Source: Streptomyces sp. NBC_00239 (GTDB lineage: Bacteria; Actinomycetota; Actinomycetes; Streptomycetales; Streptomycetaceae). From it: a stretch of 64,000 nucleotides of DNA. The stretch covers positions 1,178,001-1,242,000 of the forward strand of contig NZ_CP108095.1 of NCBI RefSeq assembly GCF_036194065.1. Direction: 5' to 3'. The notes below the pieces were generated by a model. That model did not search any database, had not been told where the DNA came from, and saw nothing but the letters and a program-made list of their open reading frames with translations. Of this stretch, positions 16,221 to 25,722 are shown piece after piece (the first letter of the stretch is position 1; every line of letters begins with the position of its first letter). The position numbers were made by a program, and so were the translations under genes.

Positions 16221-16607
16221 TCAGGCGTTGACGGCGGCGTACGGTTCCGGGGCCGGCCGGGGTACGGCCACCGGGCCGACCAGCCGTGACCGGCGCGGGT
16301 TCCCGAGCACCCGTGCGGGCAGCGGCAGTCCGGCGCCGGGCAGGCTCGGATCGGGCGGCGGCAGCCCGAGGCTGCGGCGGAGCCCGGCGAGGGCCGCGTA
16401 CACCGGGGCGAGGGCCCCGGGAGCGTCCGGGTGGGCGGTGGCCAGGGCCTGCGCGGTGGTCTCGATGACCTCCAGGGCGTCCTCCGCCGCCTCCCTGCTC
16501 CAGCGCCCCGGGCCGACGGCGTCGTGCAGGTGACAGGCGGCTTCCGCGGCCTGCGCGGCACGGTCCCCGACGCCCGGCGCCGCCGCTTCGGGCAACACAT
16601 CCATCAT
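16221..16607 (-). CDS. Hypothetical protein
   Basis: About 128 residues if translation starts at the MMD pair (16607/16604); an upstream in-frame ATG at 16655 would add 16 residues and no start has a strong ribosome site. It has an Ala-rich predicted helical middle (AAQAAEAACHLHDAVGPGRWSREAAEDALEVIETTAQAL) and a Pro-rich tail. No signal peptide, membrane span or known motif is seen. GC-rich codon use looks genuine. The 245 bases before the aldo/keto reductase show no further gene. Confidence 0.5.
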   Translation of the reverse strand: MMDVLPEAAAPGVGDRAAQAAEAACHLHDAVGPGRWSREAAEDALEVIETTAQALATAHPDAPGALAPVYAALAGLRRSLGLPPPDPSLPGAGLPLPARVLGNPRRSRLVGPVAVPRPAPEPYAAVNA

Positions 16608-16676
16608 GCCCGGGTCAACGACACCGGGGCCGCGGGGGAACGGGCCCGGCGGCATCCGCCGCCGGGCGCGAAGGCG

Positions 16677-16946
16677 TCAGGGTCCGGCGACGATCCAGAT
16701 GACGGCGACCGTGCGGGTGTCGGGGATGACGCGGTAGAGGACGGTGACCACACCGCCGGTGTCCGCCGCGGGCGCGGTGAGGACCCGGCGCAGCTCGGCG
16801 CCGCTGACGGGCTCGGCGGAACTGGCCACCCGCGGGTCGACGGCAAGCTGCTTGAGCGCGATGTAGAGGGATTTGCGTTCACCCGGGGTGAGTTCGGCGA
16901 CCTCGCGGTTGAGCCGCTCGGGCAGCAGAACGTTCCAATCGCTCAA
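16677..16946 (-). CDS. Putative RelE/ParE-type toxin of a TA-like pair, TTG start
   Basis: 89 residues. The small alpha-beta layout (WNVLLPERLNREVAELTPGERKSLYIALKQLA, then LRRVLTAPAADTGGVVTVLYRVIPDTRTVAVIWIV) resembles RelE/ParE toxins, which cut mRNA on the ribosome or poison gyrase; catalytic residues cannot be assigned with confidence. The start is TTG at 16946, overlapping the stop of the upstream gene in TTGA, so it should be made by translational coupling at low level. No other partner is nearby. Confidence 0.65.
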   Translation of the reverse strand: MSDWNVLLPERLNREVAELTPGERKSLYIALKQLAVDPRVASSAEPVSGAELRRVLTAPAADTGGVVTVLYRVIPDTRTVAVIWIVAGP

Positions 16947-17317
16947 CGGCCCCCCTCGTCGGGCCGGCCCTCGCGGCCGGATCCGTCGTACGCGGACCCG
17001 TCGTGCGCGGCGTCGAGCGAGGCGAAGAAGTCGTCCATGCCCATCGTCTTCTCGGTGCCGTCGAGTGCGCCGGCGATCGCAGCGCCGACCTCGGGGCTGG
17101 TGCGCAGGGCCAGGACCTGCCGGTATTCGGTGAGCACGGTGGGGACCGCGGCGAGCCGGGCGGCGTCCAGCCGGGCGTTGAAGACGGCCAGGTCCAGCGG
17201 TGAGACCCGGGCGAGTGCGGCGCGTAGCTCCGCGATCGTCTGGGGTCCTTCGTCGGCCTGGATCCGGTAGGGATCGGCGTACGGGCGGGCGGGTGTGCCG
17301 GGTGGCTGCGCACTCAT
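16943..17317 (-). CDS. Putative antitoxin partner (DUF6247-like), upstream of RelE/ParE-like gene
   Basis: 124 residues from ATG 17317, with a strong GGAGGTCACC ribosome site. The helical core (TIAELRAALARVSPLDLAVFNARLDAARLAAVPTVLTEYRQVLAL) resembles what I know as DUF6247 proteins that precede ParE-like genes in actinobacteria; the acidic, Gly-rich C-terminus (DEGGR) looks disordered, as in many toxin-binding tails. Its strong ribosome site against the weak coupled TTG start downstream would give antitoxin excess. No clear DNA-binding motif is visible. Confidence 0.6.
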   Translation of the reverse strand: MSAQPPGTPARPYADPYRIQADEGPQTIAELRAALARVSPLDLAVFNARLDAARLAAVPTVLTEYRQVLALRTSPEVGAAIAGALDGTEKTMGMDDFFASLDAAHDGSAYDGSGREGRPDEGGR

Positions 17318-17397
17318 GGTGACCTCCGTCTCGTCTTCCACCGTACGCCGATATCCGGCCGGGTCGAGACCTGCCGCGGGGCGAATCTCCGTGCAGG

Positions 17398-18258
17398 TCA
17401 GCCGAGTTCGAGGCTGGTGACGCCGTACAGTCCGGCCAGGTCCAGTTCCGGTGCGTCGCCGGTGTACATCCGGGCGGTCTCGAAGGCCGGCCGCAGGCCG
17501 AGTCCGGTCAGCAGTGCGGTGGCGGCCGGGTTGGCGTCGGGCGCGTCCAGCGACACGGCGCGTCCGGGCGCGCTGCCGGCGAGCCGGTGCAGGAGGGCGG
17601 CGGCGGTCCCGGGGTCGTGGGCGTAGAGCGGGCCGACGCGGGCGGGTCCGGCGGCCGGCCGGATCACGCCGAGGCCCTCGATCCGCCCGTCGCGGACCGC
17701 GGCGACGGCCGTACGTCCGGGCAGGCCCGACCAGGCGGCGAGGAAGGCGTCGCGGGGCTCGGGGAAGAAGCGGCGGTCGTAGGCGGCGAGCCGGTCGAAG
17801 GGCAGGGTGGCGGCGTCGACGATTGCCAGGCCGTCGGCCAGCGGGGGCGCCTCCGCGGGGACCGCGCCTTCGAAGCGGTGGTTGTTCCAGGCCGGACGGA
17901 AGCCGGAGCGCCGGTAGTTGTCCTGCTGCTCGACCACCCCGTCCAGGCCGATCAACCGGCCTTCGAGCCGGGTCATGGCGGCGCGCCACAGCTGGATGCC
18001 GAAGCCCTGGCCGCGTACCTCGGGGCGGGCGATGTAGAAGCCGATGAAGCCGAAGCCGGCGCCGTAGCGGACCGCCGAGATGCAGGCGACGGGCTTCCCG
18101 TCGAGCCGTCCGACGAGGAAGCCGGCCGGGTCGGCGACGGAGAACGCGGTGCCGTCGCCGTCCCCGGGGTTCCAGCCCTCGTCGTCGGCCCAGGCCCGCA
18201 GCAGGCCCATGTCCCGGCGGCTGGCGGAGGTGATCTCGAACTTCTTCGTGGGTTCCAT
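17398..18258 (-). CDS. GNAT-family N-acetyltransferase with extra C-terminal domain
   Basis: 286 residues. The N-terminal GNAT domain carries GFIGFYIARPEVRGQGFGIQLWRAAM, whose RGQGFG is the acetyl-CoA pyrophosphate loop. The C-terminal ~140 residues (DRLAAYDRRFFPEPRDAFLAAW to LLTGLGLRPAFETARMYTG) match the extra domain common in two-part GNAT proteins (DUF1248/Acetyltransf_18 type). Substrate is not identifiable. Confidence 0.88.
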   Translation of the reverse strand: MEPTKKFEITSASRRDMGLLRAWADDEGWNPGDGDGTAFSVADPAGFLVGRLDGKPVACISAVRYGAGFGFIGFYIARPEVRGQGFGIQLWRAAMTRLEGRLIGLDGVVEQQDNYRRSGFRPAWNNHRFEGAVPAEAPPLADGLAIVDAATLPFDRLAAYDRRFFPEPRDAFLAAWSGLPGRTAVAAVRDGRIEGLGVIRPAAGPARVGPLYAHDPGTAAALLHRLAGSAPGRAVSLDAPDANPAATALLTGLGLRPAFETARMYTGDAPELDLAGLYGVTSLELG

Positions 18259-18486
18259 GACGGCCGGTTGTAGCAGAAACCGGGCGAGTTGAGTGCCGCG
18301 TGGCCAGTTCGCGTACGTCCGTATACGAGGCGGGGGCTACGGGCTGGTAACTTCCGCGAGTTGATCATGTCGGGCACCCCTACCGGAGGGCCCGCCCGGC
18401 CGCGCGCGCCCGCACGCGTGCGCGCAGCACCCGCACCGGCCGTTCCATCCGTTCCACCTGTTCGACCTCTCAGGCAAGGAAGCACA

Positions 18487-20112
18487 TTGCACCGCCACCG
18501 GCTCCGCCGCTCGTTCCTCCCGGCGCTCGCGCCCGCCCTCGCGCTCACCCTCCTGCCGGCCGCGCCGGCCACCGCCGCCGACCCCGGCGCCCCGGCCCCG
18601 CACCTCGACTCGGTGGAGCAGGCCCTCCGTCAGGTCTCCCCCGGGCTCGAGGGGACGGTGTGGCAGCGCACCGCGGGCAACCGTCTCGACGGCACGTCCG
18701 CCGACCCGTCCGGCTGGCTCCTCCAGACCCCCGGTTGCTGGGGCGACCCCGCGTGCGCGGACCGTCCCGGCACCCGGAAGCTGCTCGCGAAACTGACCGA
18801 GAACGTCTCCAAGGCGAAGCGTACGGTCGACATATCGACTCTCGCGCCGTTCCCCGACGGCGCGTTCCAGGATGCCCTGGTGGCCGGCCTCAAGGCCTCC
18901 GCCGCCTCGGGCAACCACCTCAAGGTGCGGATCCTGGCCGGCGCGGCGCCGCTGTACCACATGAAGGTGGTGCCCTCGGCGTACCGCGACGAGCTCCTCG
19001 CGAAGCTGGGCGACGCCGCCGGGAACGTCACCGTCAACGTGGCCACCATGACCACGTCGAAGACCTCCCTCTCGTGGAACCACTCCAAGCTGCTGGTGGT
19101 CGACAACCAGTACGCCGTGACCGGCGGCGTCAACAGCTGGAAGGCCGACTACCTCGACACCGCCCACCCGGTGGCGGACGTCGACATGGCGCTGACCGGG
19201 CCGGCCGCCAACTCCGCCGGCCGGTACCTGGACACGCTGTGGGGCTGGACCTGCGGCAACAAGAACAACTTCGCCAGCGTCTGGTTCGCGGCCTCCGGCG
19301 GGGCCGACTGCATGCCCTCGCTGGAGCGGGACACGGCCGGCCTGCCGGCCCCGGCCGGCGGCGACACCGAGGTGATCGCCGTCGGCGGCCTCGGCGTGGG
19401 CATCAAGAGCGTCGACACCACCTCGCAGTTCCGCCCCTCGCTGCCGAGCGCCTCCGACACCAAGTGCGGCATCGTCGCGCTCCCCGACAAGACCAACGGG
19501 GACCGCGACTACGACACCGTCAACCCGGAGGAGAGCGCCCTGCGCGCGCTGCTGGCGAGCGCGACCGACCACATCGAGATCTCCCAGCAGGACCTCAACG
19601 GCAGCTGCCCGCCGCTGCCGCGCTACGACATCCGGGTGTACGACACGCTCGCCGCCAAACTCGCCGCCGGCGTGAAGGTCCGCATCGTCGTCAGCGACCC
19701 TGCCAACCGCGGCGGGGTGGGCAGCGCCGGCGGCTATTCGCAGATCAAGTCCCTGTCCGAGGTCAGCGACACGCTCCGGGGCCGGCTCGCCCGGATCACC
19801 GGCAGCCAGGACACCGCCCGCGCCGCGATGTGCTCGAACCTCCAGCTCGCCCCGTTCCGGGCCGCCGCGGGCACCGACACCTGGGCGGACGGCAGCCCGT
19901 ACGCGCAGCACCACAAGCTGATCTCGGTGGACGGCGCCGCCTTCTACATCGGCTCGAAGAACCTCTACCCGGCGTGGCTGCAGGACTTCGGGTACGTGGT
20001 GGAGAGCCCGGCCGCGGCCGCGCGGCTGGACGCCGACCTGATCGCCCCGCAGTGGCAGCACTCGAAGCACGCCGCCACCTTCGACTACGAGCGGGGCGTC
20101 TGCCAGGGCTGA
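18487..20112 (+). CDS. pld: Secreted phospholipase D
   Basis: 541 residues from TTG 18487, chosen because AAGGAAG sits just upstream and the signal peptide ([23 protein letters not shown] to ATAA) begins there; an earlier ATG at 18367 would give a non-secretory extension. Two HKD motifs form the active site: [10 protein letters not shown] (His199, Lys201, Asp206) and [19 protein letters not shown] (His476, Lys478, Asp483). Flanking sequence (ITGG-type [34 protein letters not shown]) closely follows the classical Streptomyces PLDs. The enzyme hydrolyses phosphatidylcholine and transphosphatidylates outside the cell. Confidence 0.95.
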   Translation: MHRHRLRRSFLPALAPALALTLLPAAPATAADPGAPAPHLDSVEQALRQVSPGLEGTVWQRTAGNRLDGTSADPSGWLLQTPGCWGDPACADRPGTRKLLAKLTENVSKAKRTVDISTLAPFPDGAFQDALVAGLKASAASGNHLKVRILAGAAPLYHMKVVPSAYRDELLAKLGDAAGNVTVNVATMTTSKTSLSWNHSKLLVVDNQYAVTGGVNSWKADYLDTAHPVADVDMALTGPAANSAGRYLDTLWGWTCGNKNNFASVWFAASGGADCMPSLERDTAGLPAPAGGDTEVIAVGGLGVGIKSVDTTSQFRPSLPSASDTKCGIVALPDKTNGDRDYDTVNPEESALRALLASATDHIEISQQDLNGSCPPLPRYDIRVYDTLAAKLAAGVKVRIVVSDPANRGGVGSAGGYSQIKSLSEVSDTLRGRLARITGSQDTARAAMCSNLQLAPFRAAAGTDTWADGSPYAQHHKLISVDGAAFYIGSKNLYPAWLQDFGYVVESPAAAARLDADLIAPQWQHSKHAATFDYERGVCQG

Positions 20113-20162
20113 GCCCCGCACGGCTGAATCCCAGCGGCCGAGTTCGCAAGGCTGCATCCCGC

Positions 20163-20199
20163 AGGGCCGGGTCCGGTGCGTCGCGCCGGGCCCGGCCCT
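20163..20199. terminator. Bidirectional hairpin terminator between pld and glutamate decarboxylase
   Basis: Arms 20163-20176 and 20186-20199 pair over 14 bp with one mismatch around a 9-base loop, midway between convergent genes. Confidence 0.7.
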
Positions 20200-20216
20200 C
20201 GCCCGTACCCGGCCGG

Positions 20217-21617
20217 TCAGTGGTGGAAGGCGGTACGTTCCGCGGCCGCGGCGGGGGACCCGGCCGTGAGGTGGGCCAGGGCGCGGCGCATGTCGGCGGC
20301 CAGCAGGGCGGTCTGGTCGCGGCTGATGCCGTGCCGGATCAGGATCCGCTGGATGACGGTCGTCTCGCGGTCGGCGGGCAGCGGGTACGAGGGCACCTGC
20401 CAGCCCCGCATCCGCAGCTGGTCGGAGAGGTCGTACAGGCTGAAGCCCGCGCCCTCCGGGTCGGTGAGCGTGTACGAGACCGCGGGCAGGGCGCCCTGTC
20501 CGTCGTAGAGCAGGGTGAAGGGGCCCATGGCGGCGATCTGTCCGGCCAGGTGGCGGGCGGTGTCGGCGCAGGCCTGGTGGACGCGGCGGTAGCCCTCCCG
20601 GCCGAGCCGCAGGAACAGGTAGTACTGGGCGATGATCTCGCCGCCCGGGCGGGAGAAGTTCAGGGCGAAGGTCGGCATGTCGCCGCCGAGGTAGCTGACC
20701 TTGAAGACGAGGTCCTCGGGGAGCCGGTCGGCGCTGCGCCAGACCACCCAGCCGACGCCCAGCGGGGCCAGCCCGTACTTGTGCCCGGACGTGTTGACGG
20801 AGACGACCCGGTCGAGCCGGAAGTCCCAGACCACCTCGGGGTGCAGGAAGGGTGCGACGAGTCCGCCGCTGGCCGCGTCGACGTGGATGGGGATGTCCCA
20901 GCCGTGCTCGGCCTGGATCCGGTCGAGGGCCTCGGCGATCTCCGCCACGGGCTCGTAGTCGCAGGTGTAGGTGACGCCGAGGATGGCGACGACGCCGATG
21001 GTGTTCTCGTCGGCGTACATGGCGATCTGATGGGCCCTCAGTCCCGTGGCGCCGGGTTCGAGCGGGATCTGGCGCAGTTCGACGTCGAAGTAGCGGGCGA
21101 ACTTCTCCCAGCAGACCTGGACCGGGCCGCAGAGCAGGTTCGGACGGTCGGCGGACTGGCCGGCGGCCCGACGGGCCTCGCGCCAGCGCCACTTGAGGGC
21201 GAGGCCGCCCAGCATCGCGGCCTCGCTGGAGCCGGTGGTGGAGCAGCCGGTCGCCGCGGCCTCCGCGCCGACGGCGCGCGGGGCGTGCCACAGGTCGGCC
21301 AGGATGTTCACGCACCGCGACTCGATCTCGGCGGTCTGCGGGTACTCGTCCTTGTCGATCATGTTCTTGTCGATGCACTCGTTCATGAGCCGGTGCACCT
21401 CGTCCTCGGACCAGGTGGTGCAGAACGTGGCCAGGTTCTGGGCCGCGTTGCCGTCGAGCAGCAGCTCGTTGTGGATCATCGAGTAGACGGCCGGGGCGGG
21501 CGTGTGCCCGTCCGGCATCCGGTACTTGGGCAGGACGTGCTCGCTGAGTACGGAGGCGAAGACGTCGACGGTCGCGTCTTCGGTTCGCGGTGTGCGTGTC
21601 ATGTGCAGTGCCATCAT
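20217..21617 (-). CDS. gad: Glutamate decarboxylase (PLP-dependent)
   Basis: 466 residues, the usual length. The PLP lysine is Lys280 in SVNTSGHKYG, with HVDAASGG (Asp247 region) binding the pyridine nitrogen and STTGSSEAAMLG holding the phosphate. The N-terminal ELLLDGNAAQNLATFCTTW is typical of GadB/GadA. It converts glutamate to GABA and CO2, consuming a proton. The first of three clustered in-frame ATGs (21617, 21614, 21602) is used. No GABA antiporter is adjacent, so a role in GABA metabolism is as likely as acid resistance. Confidence 0.93.
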   Translation of the reverse strand: MMALHMTRTPRTEDATVDVFASVLSEHVLPKYRMPDGHTPAPAVYSMIHNELLLDGNAAQNLATFCTTWSEDEVHRLMNECIDKNMIDKDEYPQTAEIESRCVNILADLWHAPRAVGAEAAATGCSTTGSSEAAMLGGLALKWRWREARRAAGQSADRPNLLCGPVQVCWEKFARYFDVELRQIPLEPGATGLRAHQIAMYADENTIGVVAILGVTYTCDYEPVAEIAEALDRIQAEHGWDIPIHVDAASGGLVAPFLHPEVVWDFRLDRVVSVNTSGHKYGLAPLGVGWVVWRSADRLPEDLVFKVSYLGGDMPTFALNFSRPGGEIIAQYYLFLRLGREGYRRVHQACADTARHLAGQIAAMGPFTLLYDGQGALPAVSYTLTDPEGAGFSLYDLSDQLRMRGWQVPSYPLPADRETTVIQRILIRHGISRDQTALLAADMRRALAHLTAGSPAAAAERTAFHH

Positions 21618-21941
21618 CCGAGTGAACCACTAGATACATTCACTTTCCGGGCATTTCCGCCAGAGCGGCATGGCTACCCCATCGCGCCAGGTTTCCCCTG
21701 TGAGGGGAGCCACTTCGACGCGCGTAGACGCGAGATTTTCCTGTGGATTGCCATTTTGACGGGAGGAATTCCACCCTCCGCTCACCGGCTCCCCGCGGGC
21801 GCGACAAGATCAGCAAAGTCGTTTTCCACGCAACATATCGGCGGATGTCCGGATCGCGGCCCGCCGCTCCCGCGCCGTTTCTCGTGGCCAGAACCTCACT
21901 GATAGTCATCGGTCGCACCATTCGACCGAACAAGGACCGTC
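21618..21941. promoter_or_regulatory. Divergent promoter region between glutamate decarboxylase and melC1
   Basis: A 324-base gap without a convincing gene. It is less GC-rich than its surroundings and holds the promoters of both genes. A small hairpin (CGCGT-AG-ACGCG at about 21718-21730) and the AT-rich TAGATACATTCACTTT near 21633 stand out, but no consensus -35/-10 pair can be fixed. Confidence 0.4.
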
Positions 21942-22361
21942 ATGTCTCAACTCACGCGCCGCCGCGCCCTGCTGGCCGGCGCCGGCACCCTCGCCGCCCT
22001 CGGAACCGTGGCCGCCGCCCGCGCCGGTGCGGCCCAGCCCCCGGCCCCCGCACCCGCCGCCGGCGCCCCCGCCGACCACTCCGGCCACGGCACCGCCGCG
22101 CAGCCCGCCGCCTTCGACGAGGTGTTCCAGGGCCGTCGCATCCAGGGCGCGCCCGACCCGCACGCCGGGCACGGGGGCCACCACGGAGTGGGCTACTCCG
22201 TCCAGGTCGACGGCCGGGAGCTGCACGTCATGCGCAACGCGGACGGCACCTGGATCAGCGTGGTCAACCACTACGAGACCTTCAAGACGCCCCGGGCCCT
22301 GGCCCGCGCCGCCGTCACCGAGCTCCAGGGCGCGGTTCTCGTACCGCTCCAGACCGTCTGA
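21942..22361 (+). CDS. melC1: Tyrosinase copper chaperone MelC1
   Basis: 139 residues from ATG 21942 with AAGGACCGTC upstream. An N-terminal [19 protein letters not shown] matches a twin-arginine signal. The His-rich segments ([21 protein letters not shown]) and the C-terminal [32 protein letters not shown] are typical of MelC1. MelC1 loads copper onto apo-MelC2 and carries it through the Tat export pathway. melC2 starts 17 bases downstream, so the pair forms the classical melanin operon. Confidence 0.95.
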   Translation: MSQLTRRRALLAGAGTLAALGTVAAARAGAAQPPAPAPAAGAPADHSGHGTAAQPAAFDEVFQGRRIQGAPDPHAGHGGHHGVGYSVQVDGRELHVMRNADGTWISVVNHYETFKTPRALARAAVTELQGAVLVPLQTV

Positions 22362-22378
22362 ACACAGGGACCGATCCG

Positions 22379-23212
22379 ATGACCATACGCAAGAACCAGG
22401 CCACCCTGACCGCGGACGAGAAGCGCAGCTTCGTCAACGCCGTGCTCGAACTCAAGCGCACCGGCGCGTACGACACCTTCGTCACCACGCACAACGGCTT
22501 CATCATGAGCGACACCGACTCCTCGGACCGGGTCGGCCACCGCTCCCCCTCCTTCCTGCCCTGGCACCGGCGCTTCCTGCTCGAATTCGAGCAGGCCCTC
22601 CAGGCCGTGGACGCCTCGGTCGCGCTGCCCTACTGGGACTGGACGGCCGACCGCACCTCCCGCTCCTCGCTGTGGGCGCCGGACTTCCTCGGCGGTACCG
22701 GCCGGGCCCGCGACGGGCAGGTGATCGACGGCCCGTTCGCGTACGCCCAGGGCAAGTGGGACATCAACGTCCGCGTCGACGGCCGCTCCTACCTGCGGCG
22801 CGCGCTCGGCACCTCGGTCGCGCAGCTGCCGACGCGCGCCGAGGTGGACGGCGTCCTCGCCATGTCCGTGTACGACACCGCCCCGTGGAACAGCGCCTCC
22901 GCGTCCGGTTTCCGCAACCACCTGGAGGGCTGGCGCGGGGTCAACCTGCACAACCGGGTGCACGTGTGGGTCGGCGGCCAGATGGCCACCGGCGTCTCCC
23001 CCAACGACCCGGTGTTCTGGCTGCACCACGCCTTCATCGACAAGCTGTGGGCGGACTGGCAGAAGCTGCACCCGCAGTCCGGCTACCTGCCCGCCGCCGG
23101 CACGCCGAACGTCGTCGATCTGGGTGACACCATGCGTCCGTGGAACGACGTGACCCCGGCCGACATGCTCGACCACACGAAGTTCTACACGTTCGACACC
23201 GCGGCCGGCTGA
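22379..23212 (+). CDS. melC2: Tyrosinase MelC2
   Basis: 277 residues. CuA ligands are His38 (TTHNG), His54 (VGHRSPSFLPW) and His63 (PWHRRF), the same numbers as in known Streptomyces tyrosinases. CuB ligands lie in NLHNRVH (His191, His195) and FWLHHAF (His216/His217). The enzyme oxidises tyrosine and DOPA to dopaquinone, giving extracellular melanin after MelC1-assisted export. It has no signal of its own, as expected. It ends seven bases from the converging response-regulator gene. Confidence 0.96.
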   Translation: MTIRKNQATLTADEKRSFVNAVLELKRTGAYDTFVTTHNGFIMSDTDSSDRVGHRSPSFLPWHRRFLLEFEQALQAVDASVALPYWDWTADRTSRSSLWAPDFLGGTGRARDGQVIDGPFAYAQGKWDINVRVDGRSYLRRALGTSVAQLPTRAEVDGVLAMSVYDTAPWNSASASGFRNHLEGWRGVNLHNRVHVWVGGQMATGVSPNDPVFWLHHAFIDKLWADWQKLHPQSGYLPAAGTPNVVDLGDTMRPWNDVTPADMLDHTKFYTFDTAAG

Positions 23213-23219
23213 CGGTCCC

Positions 23220-23957
23220 TCAGGGTCCTTCGACCCAGCGGTAGCAGAGCTCCGGGCGGCCCACCTGGCCGTAGCGCGGGGCGCGCACGGCGCGGTCGGT
23301 GTCCACCAGGTGCTCCAGGTAGCGCCGGGCGGTGATCCTCGAGATGCCGGCCGCCTCGGCGGCCGCGGCCGCGGTGACGCCCCCGTCCGCCGCCCCGCGC
23401 AGGATCCCGGCCACCCGGTCGAGGGTCGGGGCGCTCAGGCCCTTGGGCAGGGCGGCCGGCCGGGGGGTGCGCAGGGCGGCGAGGGCCCGGTCCACGTCGT
23501 CCTGGCCGCCCGCCTCGCCGGCCGCGGCGGTGCGGTACTCCGCGTACCGCTGGAGCCGGTCGCGCAGGGTCGGGAAGGCGAAGGGCTTCAGCACGTACTG
23601 CACGACGCCGAGCGAGACGCTCTCGCGGACCACGGCGAGGTCGCGGGCCGAGGTCACCGCGATCACGTCGATCCGGTGTCCGGCGGCGCGCAGGGCGCGG
23701 GCGAGCCCCAGCCCGTGCCCGTCGGGCAGGTACAGGTCGAGGAGGAGCAGGTCGACGGGGGTCCGTTCCAGGGCCCGGCGGGCCTCGGCCACGGTGTGGG
23801 CGGTGCCCGCGACGGTGAAACCGGGCACCCGTCCCACGTAGAGGGCGTGCGCGGCGGCCGCGACCGGGTCGTCCTCGACGACGAGCACCCGTACCGGGTC
23901 AGCGGTACGGGCAGGGCCCGGGGGCGGGGTGCGGCCCGGGGGCGGGACGGCGGTCAT
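23220..23957 (-). CDS. CitB/DctR-type response regulator
   Basis: 245 residues. The receiver domain has acidic pocket Asp29/Asp30, phosphoacceptor Asp74 (LLLLDLYLPDG), switch Thr102 and Lys124 (YVLKPFAF). The C-terminus (SAPTLDRVAGILRG, GVTAAAAAEAAGISRITARRYLEHLV) is the winged-helix of citrate/C4-dicarboxylate regulators. Its ATG overlaps the kinase stop codon as ATGA, so the two are translationally coupled. Divergent dctA is the obvious target. Confidence 0.92.
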   Translation of the reverse strand: MTAVPPPGRTPPPGPARTADPVRVLVVEDDPVAAAAHALYVGRVPGFTVAGTAHTVAEARRALERTPVDLLLLDLYLPDGHGLGLARALRAAGHRIDVIAVTSARDLAVVRESVSLGVVQYVLKPFAFPTLRDRLQRYAEYRTAAAGEAGGQDDVDRALAALRTPRPAALPKGLSAPTLDRVAGILRGAADGGVTAAAAAEAAGISRITARRYLEHLVDTDRAVRAPRYGQVGRPELCYRWVEGP

Positions 23958-25603
23958 ACCGGCCGCTCCGCACCCGGCACCCCGGGCCCGGGCGCCGCCG
24001 CCTGCGACGGAGGCGGCGGCGCCGACAGCGGCAGCGGCAGCGGCAGCGGCAGGCGTACGGTGAACGCGGCGCCGCCGCCCGCCGGTTCGGCCACCGTCAC
24101 GGTCCCGCCGTGCCGGTGGGCCGCCTGCCGGACCAGCGCCAGCCCCAGGCCGCGGCCCGGGCCCTTGCCCGACCAGCCGCGCGCGAAGACGTCGGCCCCG
24201 GCGGGCAGGCCGGGCCCGTTGTCGGCGACGGTGAGCACCAGGGTGTCGCCGCGGCCGCGCGCGGTGACCTCCACCCGGGCGCCGGGGCTGCCGGTGACCG
24301 CGTCCACGGCGTTGTCCACGAGGTTCCCGAGGACCGTGACCAGGTCGCGGGAGGGAAGCAGCGCGGGCAGTGCCGGCAGCGCGCTGTCCGGGGTGACCAC
24401 GAGCTCCACCCCCCGCTCGTGGGCCTGCGCGGCCTTGCCGAGGAGCAGCGCGGCGAGCACCGGCTCGTCGACCGCCGTCACCACCTGGTCGGTGAGGGCC
24501 TGGGCGAGCTCCAGTTCGGCGGTGGCGAACTCCACCGCCTCGTCGGTGCGCCCGAGTTCGATCAGCGAGACCACGGTGTGCAGGCGGTTCGCGGCCTCGT
24601 GGGCCTGCGAGCGCAGCGCCCGCGTGAAGCCCCTCTCGTGGTCCAGTTCCCCGGTCAGCGCCTGGAGTTCGGTGTGGTCGCGCAGGGTGACGACCGTGCC
24701 GCGGCGGCCGCCGCCCGCGACCGGCGAGGTGTTCACGACCAGCACCCGGTCGGCGGTCAGGTGGACCTCGTCCACCCGCGGCCCGTCCGCGAGCAGCGCC
24801 CCGGTCAGCGGTGCGGGCAGGCCCAGTTCCCCGGGGTTGCGTCCGAGGAGGTCGCCCTCGACGCCGAGCAGCGCGCGGCCGCCGTCGTTGACGAGCGAGA
24901 TCCGGCGCCGGCCGTCGAGCATCAGCACCCCCTCGCGGACGGCGTGCAGGGTGGCCTGGTGGTAGTCGTGCATGCGGCTCAGCTCGGCGGCGTTCATCCC
25001 GTGGGTGTGGCGGCGCAGCCGGGCGTTGATCACGTACGTGCCGAGTCCGCCCAGCGCGAGGGCGCCCGCCGCGACCCAGGCCAGGGTGGCGAGGCGGCCG
25101 CCGAGCCGCTCGCTGACGGCCTGGACGGTGATCCCGGAGCTGACCAGGGCGGTGATGCGGCCGCCGTCGACCACGGGGGTGACCACCCGGATCGAGGGGC
25201 CGAGGGTGCCGGTGTACGTCTCGCTGAAGGTGTCGCCGCGCAGCGCGGGCGCGGTGTTGCCGAGGAAGCGCTCGCCGATGCGGCGCGGGTCGGGGTGGGT
25301 CCAGCGGAGCCCCGCCGGATCCATGATCGTGACGAAGTCCACGCCGGCGTCGGCCCGCACCCGTTCCGCGTACGGCTGGAGCGCGGCGGACGGGTCGGGT
25401 CCGCGTACGGCGGCCCGTACGGACGGGGAGTCGGCGACGGCCCGGGCGACCGCGCCGGCCTGCCGCTGGGCGGCCTCCACCGCCTGGTCCCGCGCGGCGG
25501 CGTAGCCGAACACGGCGCAGCCCGCGACGACCACCGCGACCAGCACGGCCTGCATCGCGAAGAGCTGACCGGCCAGGCTGCGCGGACGGGGGATACGGAA
25601 CAT
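23954..25603 (-). CDS. CitA/DcuS-type sensor histidine kinase
   Basis: 549 residues from ATG 25603. Membrane helices at about 15-35 and 172-195 bracket a periplasmic-type single-cache sensor domain. A PAS-like region follows (~210-310), then the H-box with His335 (RSQAHEAANRLHTVVSLIEL) and a GHKL ATPase (NLVDNAVDAV, VADNGPGLP, GRGLGLALV). A Pro-rich tail ends the protein. CitA/DcuS kinases sense citrate or C4-dicarboxylates outside the cell. It is divergent from dctA and coupled to its response regulator. Confidence 0.92.
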   Translation of the reverse strand: MFRIPRPRSLAGQLFAMQAVLVAVVVAGCAVFGYAAARDQAVEAAQRQAGAVARAVADSPSVRAAVRGPDPSAALQPYAERVRADAGVDFVTIMDPAGLRWTHPDPRRIGERFLGNTAPALRGDTFSETYTGTLGPSIRVVTPVVDGGRITALVSSGITVQAVSERLGGRLATLAWVAAGALALGGLGTYVINARLRRHTHGMNAAELSRMHDYHQATLHAVREGVLMLDGRRRISLVNDGGRALLGVEGDLLGRNPGELGLPAPLTGALLADGPRVDEVHLTADRVLVVNTSPVAGGGRRGTVVTLRDHTELQALTGELDHERGFTRALRSQAHEAANRLHTVVSLIELGRTDEAVEFATAELELAQALTDQVVTAVDEPVLAALLLGKAAQAHERGVELVVTPDSALPALPALLPSRDLVTVLGNLVDNAVDAVTGSPGARVEVTARGRGDTLVLTVADNGPGLPAGADVFARGWSGKGPGRGLGLALVRQAAHRHGGTVTVAEPAGGGAAFTVRLPLPLPLPLSAPPPPSQAAAPGPGVPGAERPV

Positions 25604-25722
25604 GGCGTTCAGTGTGCACCGTGCCGTGAACTCAATGAACGCAAGGGTGACCGGGGTCACAGGCTGGTGGACAGTCTTCGGGACCCACCCCTCTCCTCCA
25701 CATTCCACCTCAGGGAGCCACC
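25604..25722. promoter_or_regulatory. Divergent promoter region of two-component system and dctA
   Basis: The 119-base interval holds a palindrome GTGACC-GG-GGTCAC at 25647-25660 and a tandem TGAAC pair at about 25626-25640. Either could be the binding site of the CitB-type regulator or of a catabolic regulator. The dctA start at 25723 has an AGGGAGCC ribosome site. Confidence 0.5.

Noticed and set aside
18337..21639. 1100-aa minus-strand frame across pld and gad
   Set aside because: It merges antisense of one gene with a shifted frame of another and lacks domain motifs.
21640..21933. 97-aa minus-strand frame between gad and melC1
   Set aside because: No ribosome site and no similarity; it covers the likely divergent promoters.
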